The notes below the pieces were generated by a model, which saw only the letters and a list, made by a program, of their open reading frames with translations, was not told the DNA's origin and made no database searches. The translations under genes were made by a program, and so were the position numbers. From assembly GCA_026770585.1 (NCBI GenBank), contig MU646868.1, forward strand, positions 242,285 to 252,902: a stretch of DNA of 10,618 nucleotides, in the 5' to 3' direction. How positions within the stretch are numbered: the stretch's first letter is position 1; every line of letters starts with the position of its first letter. Origin of the DNA: Baffinella frigidus. Its lineage: Eukaryota > Cryptophyceae > Cryptomonadales > Baffinellaceae. Of the stretch, positions 1 through 6,262 are shown in pieces.

Positions 1-80
1 AGGAAGAGTGAGAGAGAGAGGGGGGGGGGAAGGGAGAGAGAGAGGGAAAGGGAGAGAGGGAGGGAGGGAGAGAACGAGAG
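1..80 (+). repeat. GA/GGGA low-complexity tract
   Basis: An almost pure purine strand with GA and GGGA runs and a run of nine G. It ends at GAGAGGATCCCTG, where the 42-bp motif described next begins. Confidence 0.85.
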
Positions 81-88
81 GATCCCTG

Positions 89-130
89 AACTCATTCCGG
101 AACATGATAGAATCTGGTGTGTAGCTTAAG
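89..130 (+). repeat. 42-bp dispersed motif, copy 1
   Basis: It shares AACTCATTCCGGAACAT and a final CTTAAG with 782-823, with about five substitutions over 42 bp. Here no inverted partner is visible, so this may be a solo end of the foldback element at 782-955. From 131 to 370 I see no gene or clear repeat. Confidence 0.6.
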
Positions 131-370
131 CGTTCTACGCGGGAGAGCTACATGTCCTTTTACGCCCTGCGTCCAACTATTATTTTCCCTTGAAATCCGC
201 AAAAGTTGCCGGAAATGCCCACAAATCATTGACTTTGACGGAAAAGTAACCGCCAGGATTGCTTTCCGGTTGCCAGGATAACGCAACTAGTCCTCCCCCG
301 TAGTAAGCGTTGGGACGTGGAACTGCGGAATGTGAAGAACCGGGAGCTGCCGCACATGGGTTAATCCACT

Positions 371-428
371 GTTACTAAAGTTAACAGAGGTTCCACTTTG
401 TTACTAAAGTTAACAGAGGTTCCACTTT
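371..428 (+). repeat. Tandem repeat, two perfect 29-bp units
   Basis: Two identical units at 371-399 and 400-428, each starting GTTACTAAAGTTAACAGAGG. The unit contains the palindrome GTTAAC. From 429 to 546 I see nothing further. Confidence 0.85.
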
Positions 429-546
429 TGCTTTGAGACGCCTCACCCTCGACTTTTTCCTCGGCGGGCCGCGCTCTTCCAGGGCGTGAAGCAAGAGGAA
501 TCAACAGTTTCCCGAACGAACCTCTGCCGACACACGCCGAAACGTG

Positions 547-640
547 TATCCCTTAAGTGGCGGACGGGCGACCATTCGCCCTAACTCGCCCTAGGCAGGT
601 CTTAGGGCCCTACCGTAGGGTGTATGAGCACACTCGCCAC
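547..640 (+). mobile_element. Short TIR element family 1, copy A, right end decayed
   Basis: It begins TATCCCTTAAGTGG, has a small hairpin (GGGCGA at 566-571 pairing with TCGCCC at 576-581), then the family core with CTTAGGGCCCTACCGTAGGG and GTATGAGC. The right terminal repeat is not intact and only CGCCAC remains. Copies B, C and D lie at 1012, 5159 and 6056. Confidence 0.7.
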
Positions 641-781
641 CGGTTCTTCCCCACCCCGACAGGGCTGGAACTAGGCCCTGTCTCAGTCTATTTGGTCTCA
701 CGAATTGGCGCGACGGCCACATTAGGCTCTGTTCTGCCCCAAAGTTGCTCATCAAGGGCCTCATAGCCTGGGGTACCCCTA
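641..781. other. No gene seen
   Basis: Single-copy-looking sequence between two repeat elements. Short frames exist but none resembles a protein, and I see no rRNA or tRNA signature. Confidence 0.4.
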
Positions 782-955
782 AACTCATTCCGGAACATAA
801 CAGAATCTGCTGTGTGTCTTAAGGCTGTGTGTCTTAAGGTTGTGTGTCTTAAGGCTTACAACGCTTAAGATAAGGGTGGATATGCTGCTTTAGGCATAAG
901 ACCAAGGCGTATATGAGTGTTCTCATCAACACATTCTGTCATGTTCCGAGAGTAA
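782..955 (+). mobile_element. Foldback element with 16-bp inverted arms
   Basis: The left arm CGGAACATAACAGAAT (791-806) pairs with ATTCTGTCATGTTCCG (933-948), with one mismatch. The left end is also the second copy of the 42-bp motif at 89. Inside, a 14-bp unit with TGTGTGTCTTAAGG occurs about three times near 811-853. No coding capacity, so this is MITE-like. The outer limits are approximate. Confidence 0.6.
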
Positions 956-976
956 AACCTTAATGCGAGTAGACAG

Positions 977-1008
977 CCTCCGAGGTTCCCTTAGAGCCAC
1001 CTCGGAGG
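977..1008. repeat. Hairpin with 10-bp perfect stem
   Basis: CCTCCGAGGT (977-986) pairs with ACCTCGGAGG (999-1008) across a 12-base loop. It sits just left of TIR element copy B. Confidence 0.7.
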
Positions 1009-1011
1009 GCT

Positions 1012-1145
1012 AGTGGATAGGGTGAATATTCACCCTAACTCGCCCCATAGGCAGGTTCTAGGGCCCTACGGTAGGGCGTATGAGCCTACTGAGGTCCTAG
1101 GGCCCTACCGTAGGGCGTATGAGCCTACTGGGCACTTACGGGATA
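1012..1145 (+). mobile_element. TIR element family 1, copy B, with duplicated core
   Basis: The hairpin position holds a perfect 20-bp palindrome at 1018-1037 (TAGGGTGAAT and its complement). The core module with TAGGGCCCTAC and GTATGAGCCTACT occurs twice, in tandem 39-bp units at 1054-1092 and 1093-1131. The right end is GGCACTTACGGGATA, a decayed form of the family end. The left end is poorly kept. Confidence 0.7.
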
Positions 1146-1185
1146 ACCCTAAAGTAAAACCCAAATGCGAGTGGATAACCCTACG

Positions 1186-1310
1186 AGGTCCACTTAGTGG
1201 TCATAAGTGGAGGTCCACTTAGCGGTCATAAGTGGAGGTCCACTTAGCGGTCATAAGTGGAGGTCCACTTAGCGGTCATAAGTGGAGGTCCACTTAGCGG
1301 TCATAAGTGG
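1186..1310 (+). repeat. Tandem array of five 25-bp units with internal palindrome
   Basis: Units start at 1186, 1211, 1236, 1261 and 1286. Each reads AGGTCCACTTAGCGGTCATA plus AGTGG; the first unit has AGTGG instead of AGCGG. Inside each unit CCACTTA and TAAGTGG form an inverted pair. There are no unique spacers, so it is not a CRISPR array. Confidence 0.9.
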
Positions 1311-1328
1311 CCCCTCGCAGGGTGCCCA

Positions 1329-1432
1329 CTCTCGAAACCCGAAATCCGAAACCTAAACCCCGAAACCTGAAACCCGAAACCCAAACCCCGAAACCCGAAA
1401 ACCAAACCCTGAAACCCGAAATCCGAAACCGC
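1329..1432 (+). repeat. Degenerate telomere-like tract (CGAAACC variants)
   Basis: Repeated 6-8 bp units such as CGAAACC, CGAAATC and CTAAACC. The reverse strand reads as a GFRVSGF peptide repeat, which is an artefact of the short unit. It resembles a decayed CCCTAAA-type tract. Confidence 0.65.
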
Positions 1433-1460
1433 GAGGGCCCCCCGTACCCACCACTGTTGA

Positions 1461-1496
1461 CTCTTCTTCTTCTTCTTCTTCTTCGTCTTCTTCTTT
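1461..1496 (+). repeat. CTT trinucleotide microsatellite
   Basis: About twelve CTT units with a single CGT interruption. Confidence 0.9.
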
Positions 1497-1520
1497 GTTA
1501 CTCTCGATACAGGTCCTAGG

Positions 1521-1594
1521 TAGGCCCTTGGGCCTTGAGTTGAGTGATACAAGAATCCATGAGCCTGAAGAACCTACCACAGTCGACTGAACAG
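1521..1594 (+). repeat. 74-bp direct repeat, copy 1
   Basis: It matches 1762-1835 at an offset of 241 bp with roughly ten differences. Shared blocks include CCTTGAGTTGAGTGATACAA and CTACCACAGT. Confidence 0.8.
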
Positions 1595-1655
1595 AGCGCG
1601 GTGTGTTCCAGGACGGTGACTCAACCGGCAAGGATTTTTTCCAGCATTTGTTGGC

Positions 1656-1731
1656 TCAAGTTGTGTCAACTTGAGAATAGTCAAGTTGTGTCAACTTGAG
1701 AAATAGTCAAGTTGTGTCAACTTGAGAATAG
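1656..1731 (+). repeat. Three tandem 25-26-bp palindromic units
   Basis: Units at 1656-1680, 1681-1706 and 1707-1731. Each contains CAAGTTG, TGT, CAACTTG, a near-perfect hairpin, then AGAATAG or AGAAATAG. The array ends inside the 46-bp repeat that follows. Confidence 0.85.
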
Positions 1732-1761
1732 TCGGTCAACCCGAGTGAGGCAGAGCTTTGG
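1716..1761 (+). repeat. 46-bp direct repeat, copy 1
   Basis: It matches 1839-1884 with one difference (T or G after CCCGAG). It overlaps the last palindromic unit. Confidence 0.85.
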
Positions 1762-1884
1762 TGGGCCCTTGAGCCTTGAGTTGAGTGATACAAGAATCAG
1801 CGAGCCTGAAAAATCTACCACAGTTGACTGAGCAGCGTGTCAACTTGAGAATAGTCGGTCAACCCGAGGGAGGCAGAGCTTTGG
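1762..1884 (+). repeat. Second copies of the 74-bp and 46-bp repeats
   Basis: The 74-bp copy (1762-1835) is followed almost directly by the 46-bp copy (1839-1884). In the first set the two blocks are separated by the palindromic array and other sequence. The order suggests duplication followed by array expansion or deletion. From 1885 to 2007 I see no gene; a short frame across this stretch is not convincing. Confidence 0.75.
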
Positions 1885-2007
1885 AAGTTGATTCCCCGGG
1901 CGTGTGGTACAACGTCTTCAACTTTTGTGTTGGAATCGATCAACTTTTGAGGTGGAAACGATCAGCCAACCCGATCCAGTCCACGTCCACGTCCTTGTCC
2001 TACCTGT

Positions 2008-2041
2008 TTTAGGGTCTGGGGTTTAGGGTTTGGGGTTTTAG
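2008..2041 (+). repeat. Short TTTAGGG-type telomere-like tract
   Basis: It reads TTTTAGGGTCTGGGG, then TTTAGGG, TTTGGGG and TTTTAGG. The G-rich strand is on the plus strand here, opposite to the longer tract at 4371-4560. Confidence 0.7.
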
Positions 2042-2124
2042 GCGCGCGTTTCCGAGGCGGGCCCGTTTCTTACGGCTTATAGACTGTCGTATCGCTCACC
2101 CAACACAAGGATTAAGGGTCTATC

Positions 2125-2363
2125 TATTGTAGAAATGGGCTCCGCGCGGATTTTTAGAACGTGAGGTGAGGAGGTCAGGAAAGTGAAAAAATCGATTTTT
2201 GGACGAAAAATCGATTTTATGCTATGTTACGGGTGGTTAATTCTATTTTGGGTATCTTGTCCATGCCTAAGATAGCATAAAAGTTCATTTTCGACGATTT
2301 TTTATCTCCTCACCTTATTTCCTGACCTGACCTTGAATCCGCGCGGAGCCCATTTCTACAATA
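2125..2363. mobile_element. MITE-like element with perfect 24-bp TIRs and flanking TA
   Basis: The left TIR (2127-2150, starting TTGTAGAAATGGGCTCCGCG) is the exact reverse complement of the right TIR (2338-2361). TA lies directly outside both ends (2125-2126, 2362-2363), as expected for a Tc1/mariner-type target duplication; TA is self-complementary, so this is suggestive only. Inside are a second inverted pair, TTATGCTAT and ATAGCATAA, and AT-rich ATCGATTTT motifs. There is no transposase frame, so the element would be non-autonomous. Confidence 0.85.
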
Positions 2364-2462
2364 ACACTTGCATCCAGAGGGATACCTACCTGTCTAGGAC
2401 CTGCATCCAGAGTCCCAGAAAGGAAGAAGAAGACATGCCCGGGGAGTCAAGCCTGTCCGTGT

Positions 2463-2542
2463 GCCTTAACTTGATTTCGGGACTTTGCCTCAAGTTGATT
2501 CCGCCTTAACTTGATTTCGGGACGTTGCCTCAAGTTGATTCT
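2463..2542 (+). repeat. Two tandem 40-bp units
   Basis: Units at 2463-2502 and 2503-2542, each with GCCTTAACTTGATTTCGGGA and TTGCCTCAAGTTGATTC. AACTTGA and TCAAGTT within a unit form a hairpin. From 2543 to 2663 I see no gene. Confidence 0.85.
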
Positions 2543-2663
2543 GCGACTTTGGCAGGATCGATGAAGAGACCTCGTCGCATGGCGATCAAGCGCACATGGC
2601 GAGAAGTACGCCCCTCTCAATTTCACGAGAAAACGGTTTTAATTTAAACCTTCCTGGCAATGT

Positions 2664-2738
2664 GCGTCAGCGCCGCACATGCTCGACGCATTGTGCTACT
2701 ACTGTACCCCGTGTCGGCCGCTCATACGAGCATTTTCC
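2664..2738 (+). repeat. 75-bp direct repeat, copy 1
   Basis: It matches 3391-3465 over 75 bp with a single C/T difference. It begins GCGTCAGCGCCG and ends GAGCATTTTCC. The flanks are unrelated. It can be read as a short frame but has no recognisable product. Confidence 0.9.
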
Positions 2739-3166
2739 TCTCACTTGCTCCGTACTGCGCTAGAGCCCTCCCGCTCCTCGAGCCTCATAACCTGTTCTTC
2801 TAGCGCGGCCGCGCGCACCCCCGCCCGCTCTTCCCCCCTGGAGGGGACTTGCGGCCAATCCCAAATAACCCTTTATCGCAAAAGTTGACAGGATTTGTAC
2901 CACTAAAATACTTATAAGACCGTTTTGTACCAGATCCATTCATCACGGGGGACTGAGGGCTCAGTCCTTTTCAAGGGGAGTTGACTTAAGAATGCTCAAA
3001 ATACCCCCACCCTGCCTCCAGGATGGCGAGGCTTCACTTGATTTGGCCCAGGGGTTGAGGTGTAACAGCCATTTGAAGTAAGGGCCCGCGTCAGAGCCAA
3101 AATAAGGGGGCTCCCAATGATTTTAAGTCTTTTTGAAAATAGCCGGGGCCGCCATATTGTTTCCTA
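2739..3166. other. No gene seen; one short hairpin
   Basis: No convincing coding frame. A hairpin with GGACTGAG (2950-2957) and CTCAGTCC (2960-2967) is present. The stretch near 2975 (AAGGGGAGTTGACTT) resembles AAGGGGAATTGACTT near 6204, a possible fragment of another repeat. Confidence 0.45.
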
Positions 3167-3345
3167 CCACACGAGGCTACCCAGGCGAACAGAATAAAAC
3201 GGACTTTTAAAGTTTTGTGGGCAAATGATCACGTTTCCGCCCGCTGAGCGGTCGGACCTGTGTAAAGTCGCTGCGTTTCATCTGAAAATTACTATACACC
3301 TTTACAATAGACATTTATTCTGTTCGCATAGGTAGCCTCGTGTGG
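3167..3345. mobile_element. MITE-like element with 32-bp TIRs
   Basis: The left arm (3167-3198, starting CCACACGAGGCTACC) pairs with the right arm (3314-3345, ending GGTAGCCTCGTGTGG). Two or three mismatches lie near the middle, and the inner ends GAACAGAATAAA match exactly. The left flank is TA and the right flank is TT, so a TA duplication is not intact if it existed. The 115-bp interior has no coding capacity. Confidence 0.85.
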
Positions 3346-3390
3346 TTCGCGCTGCCATACAGAAATTGATAATTCATTGCCAAACAACCA

Positions 3391-3465
3391 GCGTCAGCGC
3401 CGTACATGCTCGACGCATTGTGCTACTACTGTACCCCGTGTCGGCCGCTCATACGAGCATTTTCC
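3391..3465 (+). repeat. 75-bp direct repeat, copy 2
   Basis: Partner of 2664-2738, same orientation, 727 bp downstream, one difference. It lies 45 bp beyond the MITE-like element. Confidence 0.9.
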
Positions 3466-3915
3466 GGATGGATTGTAACTCCACCTCCTACTGTAATGCT
3501 CTACTATGACTTTTAGAGCCATTTGTGTAGTAAATTTCGTTGCCTCAAGAAATTAATTAACACCTTCCCCCCCCCACTTAGCAGCCACCGGGGGCTTCAC
3601 GGATACTGTCTAACGAAATGATTTGTACTAGAGTCGTATCCATTTCTCCGGATGCCAATGGATTTTCGCCCGGATTTCCGGGCGAAAAGGAACTCGGCGC
3701 CTGCTAACCCCCACTTAGCAGTCTCGAAGTCGCGCCGAAGCCAACTGTCCGAGGTGACTGCCTTGCGTGTGCCGAGTTGGTGTGGGTCGCCCGCCCGACG
3801 TTACCCGACCTTGTTCGTTCATTCTTGTTTGATAGAAGAGTCTCGAAGAGCCACGGACCACTTTGGCAGTCGACTTGAGAGACCGACCTGTTAGGAGGTA
3901 TCAGAAAGAGGCATC
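3466..3915. other. No gene seen; hairpin at 3663-3688
   Basis: A 12-bp perfect inverted pair, TTTTCGCCCGGA (3663-3674) and TCCGGGCGAAAA (3677-3688), stands out. CCCCACTTAGCAG occurs twice (near 3574 and 3710). An 80-codon frame at 3652-3894 begins over the hairpin and has no recognisable motif, so I do not call it a gene. Confidence 0.45.
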
Positions 3916-4009
3916 GATCAATGCAGCCCCTGAAGCTGTCTTTATCTCAGAAAACGAGTTTTAGAACTCGTTTTCTGAGATAAGATCAATGCAACCCCTG
4001 AAGCTGTCT
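3916..4009. mobile_element. 42-bp perfect hairpin flanked by 26-bp direct repeats
   Basis: TTATCTCAGAAAACGAGTT (3942-3960) and its exact complement (3965-3983) enclose the loop TTAG. Immediately outside are direct repeats of 26 bp (3916-3941 and 3984-4009, GATCAATGCAGCCCCTGAAG and onward) that differ at one base. The layout is that of an insertion with an unusually long target duplication, or of a hairpin placed by template switching between tandem copies. Confidence 0.8.
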
Positions 4010-4017
4010 GCTGTGGC

Positions 4018-4045
4018 ATTGCCGAACGCTGAATGCCTCGGCAAT
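4018..4045. repeat. Small hairpin
   Basis: ATTGCCGA (4018-4025) pairs with TCGGCAAT (4038-4045). Confidence 0.6.
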
Positions 4046-4064
4046 CGAACAATGTTGTGACTAA

Positions 4065-4170
4065 CCCCTAAGCACTAAACACTAAACACCAAACACTGAA
4101 CACTAAACCCCCAACTCCAAACTCCAAACCCCAAACTCCAAACCCCAAACCTCAAACCCCAAACCCCAAC
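4065..4170 (+). repeat. Degenerate telomere-like tract (CACTAAA to CCCCAAA)
   Basis: Units drift from ACTAAAC and ACCAAAC to ACTCCAA and CCCCAAA. It resembles a decayed CCCTAAA array. Confidence 0.7.
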
Positions 4171-4173
4171 AGA

Positions 4174-4199
4174 CCACAAGAAGAAGATGGAAGTCAAGT
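4174..4199 (+). repeat. 26-bp direct repeat flanking the 20-bp array, left copy
   Basis: CACAAGAAGAAG, a variable part, then GTCAAGTC. The partner is at 4336-4361. Confidence 0.65.
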
Positions 4200-4210
4200 C
4201 AATCGAATAT

Positions 4211-4310
4211 TGGTGTGACTGGCTTGCAGGGGTATCTGACTAGCTTGCGGTGTATCTGACTGGCTTGTGTGGTATCTGACTGGCTTGCGGGGTATCTGAC
4301 TGGCTTGTGG
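4211..4310 (+). repeat. Five tandem 20-bp units
   Basis: Units of GGTATCTGACTGGCTTGYGG start every 20 bp from 4211; the first unit differs most. The array is bracketed by the 26-bp direct repeat at 4174 and 4336. Confidence 0.85.
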
Positions 4311-4335
4311 GGGGTAGACCACGCGGCGTCGGCGC

Positions 4336-4361
4336 ACAAGAAGAAGCTCGACGTCAAGTCG
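4336..4361 (+). repeat. 26-bp direct repeat flanking the 20-bp array, right copy
   Basis: Partner of 4174-4199. Shared CACAAGAAGAAG and GTCAAGTC with a few central differences. Confidence 0.65.
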
Positions 4362-4370
4362 CACAAGTTG

Positions 4371-4560
4371 AACCCTAAACCCTAAACCCTAAACTCTGAA
4401 CCCTAAACCCTAAACCCTAAACCCTACACCCTACACCCTAAACCCTACACCCTACACTCTACACCCTGAACACCAAACCCTAAACCCCTACACCCTATAC
4501 CCTGAACAACAAACCCTAAACCCCTACACCCTATACCCTGAACAACAAACCCTACACCCC
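4371..4560 (+). repeat. Interstitial CCCTAAA telomere-type tract
   Basis: Perfect CCCTAAA units give way to CCCTACA, CCCTATA and CCCTGAA variants. A longer unit with CCCTATACCCTGAACAACAA occurs twice near 4491 and 4530. Single-copy-looking sequence on both sides makes it interstitial. The TTTAGGG type is known from plants, green algae and several alveolates. Confidence 0.85.
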
Positions 4561-4735
4561 AACAGGAGCGGCCTCTCGGGAAACCTCAAGACATGATCAC
4601 CTCCGACATGATGACCATCTCACCATCAATTTGCCATCAATTTGACCATCAATCCGACCATCAATTTGGTGGTCAAATCGCATGTTCACATCCCGCATCC
4701 GCTCTCGAGCGAGGACGGGACACAGTTTTTAACGC
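4561..4735. other. No gene; short CCATCAATTT repeats
   Basis: CCATCAAT followed by TTG, TTT or CC recurs about four times at 4622-4668. Otherwise nothing is recognised. Confidence 0.5.
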
Positions 4736-4801
4736 CTTTTCCCGGTGGAATTTTTGAAAACTTTCACCGGGGAAAGCGAGGTGTATTAAGTTGAAATACA
4801 C
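4736..4801. repeat. Two adjacent hairpins
   Basis: CTTTTCCCGGTG (4736-4747) pairs with CACCGGGGAAAG (4765-4776) with one wobble. GTGTATT (4781-4787) pairs with AATACAC (4795-4801). Confidence 0.65.
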
Positions 4802-4847
4802 GACCGCGTCAGGCCAGGGGGGGGCGTGGGGCGAGACTAGAGGGCTC

Positions 4848-4948
4848 TACAGGGGTACATCGCTCATAAGACAGCGCCCCCTCCCCTAGGACCACCATAG
4901 GGCCCTCGGCATAGGCCTACTGTAGGGTCCTAGGAGGAGGCGCTTCCT
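4848..4948 (-). mobile_element. Foldback element family 2, copy 1, right arm missing, inverted core
   Basis: It starts TACAGGGGTACATCGCTCAT, like copies 2 and 3. Its asymmetric centre is the reverse complement of theirs (GGCATAGGCCTACTGTAGGG here against CCCTACAGTAGGCCTATGCC). The right arm breaks off where copy 2 starts. Confidence 0.75.
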
Positions 4949-5069
4949 TACAGGGGTACCTCGCTCATAAGAAACCGCCCCCCCCTAGGACCCTACAGTA
5001 GGCCTATGCCTGGGCCCCTACGGTGGTCCTAGGGGGGGGGCAGTTTCTTATGAGCGAGGTACCCCTGTA
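4949..5069 (+). mobile_element. Foldback element family 2, copy 2, 121 bp, flanked by TA
   Basis: The left arm TACAGGGGTACCTCGCTCAT continues into AAGAAACCG-C. The right arm is the complement, so most of the element folds into one long stem. If the element proper begins at CAGGGGTACC, both flanks are TA. Confidence 0.85.
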
Positions 5070-5088
5070 TGAGCGAGGTACCCCTGTA
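5070..5088 (+). repeat. Solo right end of foldback family 2
   Basis: TGAGCGAGGTACCCCTGTA repeats the last 19 bases of copy 2 directly after it. This is a local duplication or the stump of another copy. Confidence 0.85.
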
Positions 5089-5158
5089 TCCACCCCGGAG
5101 GGTAGGTATGGGACCGCGACATGTTCAGAACCAAACTTGGGTTCCGGAGAGTGTCTCC

Positions 5159-5263
5159 TATCCCTTAAGTGGCCAGCCGGTCAAAATTGACCCGCAAGAG
5201 GACCTAGGCAGGTCCTAGGGCCCTACGGTAGGGCGTATGAGCCTACTGGCCACTTGAGGGATA
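5159..5263 (+). mobile_element. TIR element family 1, copy C, intact, flanked by TA
   Basis: The TIRs are TATCCCTTAAGTGGCCA (5159-5175) and TGGCCACTTGAGGGATA (5247-5263), with one mismatch. A hairpin GGTCAA AA TTGACC lies at 5179-5192, then the shared core with GGTCCTAGGGCCCTACGGTA. The outermost TA on both sides may be the target duplication. No coding capacity. Confidence 0.9.
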
Positions 5264-5389
5264 TCTTTGAGGCAGTGGTGACTTGCGGGTTTCAATTTTT
5301 TAGTGCGATGTGGAGTGTAAGGCAGCACACCAAAGTGCCACATAAATTGCATTAGGACATCCGATGAGGTCGGCTCCTACATCGACAAG
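5264..5389. other. Spacer between elements
   Basis: No gene or repeat is recognised. CCGATGAGGTC at 5361 looked like a ribozyme core at first but lacks the rest. Confidence 0.4.
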
Positions 5390-5510
5390 TACAGGGGTAC
5401 CTCGCTCATAAGAAACCGCCGCCCCCTAGGACCCTACAGTAGGCCTATGCCTAGGGCCTTATGGTGGTCCTACGGGGGGGGCGGTTTCTTATGAGCGAGG
5501 TACCCCTGTA
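5390..5510 (+). mobile_element. Foldback element family 2, copy 3, 121 bp, flanked by TA
   Basis: Same length and arms as copy 2. At least 30 bp at the ends pair perfectly (TACAGGGGTACCTCGCTCAT with its complement at 5491-5510). The centre is the same asymmetric sequence with a few substitutions. TA lies outside CAGGGG and CCCCTG on both sides. Confidence 0.9.
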
Positions 5511-5678
5511 GATGCGATCAGCCTGTGCAACCTGAGACCCCGCTTAGGAGGAGAGAGGCCGCGCCGGCCCAGGCCCAACCACGAGCGCGATCGAACATAC
5601 CTTCATTAGTCAATCATCGAGGCTCATCACCTGTCCGCCTCTGAGCTCCACCTGGGGCACCCGACGGGGTGCAGGGAT

Positions 5679-5788
5679 CCGCAGCACGTGCGGCCTATCT
5701 ATCTGGGGATACAACCCCGTGTAGGATGACCGAAGTGACTTTACACAGCCACGTCCACTACAAGGAGATAAGCCCGCACGTGCTGCGG
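5679..5788. mobile_element. Foldback element with GCACGTGC arms
   Basis: CCGCAGCACGTGCGG (5679-5693) pairs exactly with CCGCACGTGCTGCGG (5774-5788), and pairing continues loosely into TATCT. Each arm contains the palindrome GCACGTGC. The 80-bp interior carries the left copy of a repeat also seen at 5963. Confidence 0.7.
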
Positions 5789-5962
5789 GCCCCTGTTCTC
5801 CTCAGTGAAGCCTTACTCGCACACGATGTCCATGTGTGTCTCGAGCGCCCAAGCGGAGCCGTTTTAAACGTCGTAGGAGGAGGGGGGGGTCCTACCGTAG
5901 GCTAAGGGGTCCGCTGGCGCTAGCTAGTGGCATCACTCGACTGCAGAACACGCGTGTCGCTT

Positions 5963-6017
5963 CTGGAGATACAGTCCCGTGTAGGATGGCCGGAGTCATC
6001 ACGCCCATCCTACACGG
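5963..6017 (+). repeat. Repeat of 5705-5735 that also forms a hairpin
   Basis: TCTGGAGATACA and CCCGTGTAGGATGGCCG correspond to the 5703-5735 sequence. Here CCGTGTAGGATGG (5977-5989) also pairs with CCATCCTACACGG (6005-6017). Between 5789 and 5962 I see only a G-run with CCTACCGTAGG near 5890, perhaps a fragment of family 1 or 2. Confidence 0.65.
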
Positions 6018-6055
6018 AACTGCCACGCCAGAGTGTTGGGAGGGGTTGAGTTTTC

Positions 6056-6159
6056 TATCCCTTAAGTGACCAGGCCTCCAAATTTGGGGGCCTGAGGTCC
6101 TAGGCTGGTCCTAGGGCCCTACGGTAGGGCGTATGAGCCTACTGGCCACTTAAGGGATA
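6056..6159 (+). mobile_element. TIR element family 1, copy D, intact, flanked by TA
   Basis: The TIRs are TATCCCTTAAGTGACCA (6056-6072) and TGGCCACTTAAGGGATA (6143-6159), with one mismatch. The hairpin position holds a 12-bp stem, CAGGCCTCCAAA (6071-6082) with TTTGGGGGCCTG (6083-6094), with one G-T wobble. The core is nearly identical to copy C. Confidence 0.9.
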
Positions 6160-6262
6160 CCGTTCAGGGAACGGTTATTGACTTTTGAAAACCACTGCCT
6201 TGAAGGGGAATTGACTTTTGGCGACCCCTTCGAAGACTCTGGCGTGGTGCATCCCCAGTGTT

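Noticed and set aside
1186-1310. CRISPR-like appearance of five identical 25-bp units
   Set aside because: The units abut directly, with no unique spacers, and no cas genes are present in a eukaryote-like context.
1301-1631. Minus-strand frames with GFRVSGF and poly-acidic or poly-Lys runs
   Set aside because: They come from the telomere-like tract and the CTT microsatellite.
1641-1660. Partial similarity to the dinoflagellate spliced leader (ends TTGGCTCAAG)
   Set aside because: Only the last ten bases match without gaps, and they overlap a CTCAAG palindrome unit that explains them. There is no gene downstream.
3652-3894. 80-codon frame as a gene
   Set aside because: It begins over a perfect hairpin, has no recognisable motif, and has no coding-like composition compared with the gene at the end of the window.
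3942-3983. Hairpin as a bacterial intrinsic terminator
   Set aside because: There is no upstream gene and no terminal T-run, and the flanking 26-bp direct repeats point to an insertion instead.
4371-4560. A true chromosome end
   Set aside because: Other sequence continues for kilobases on both sides, so it is interstitial.
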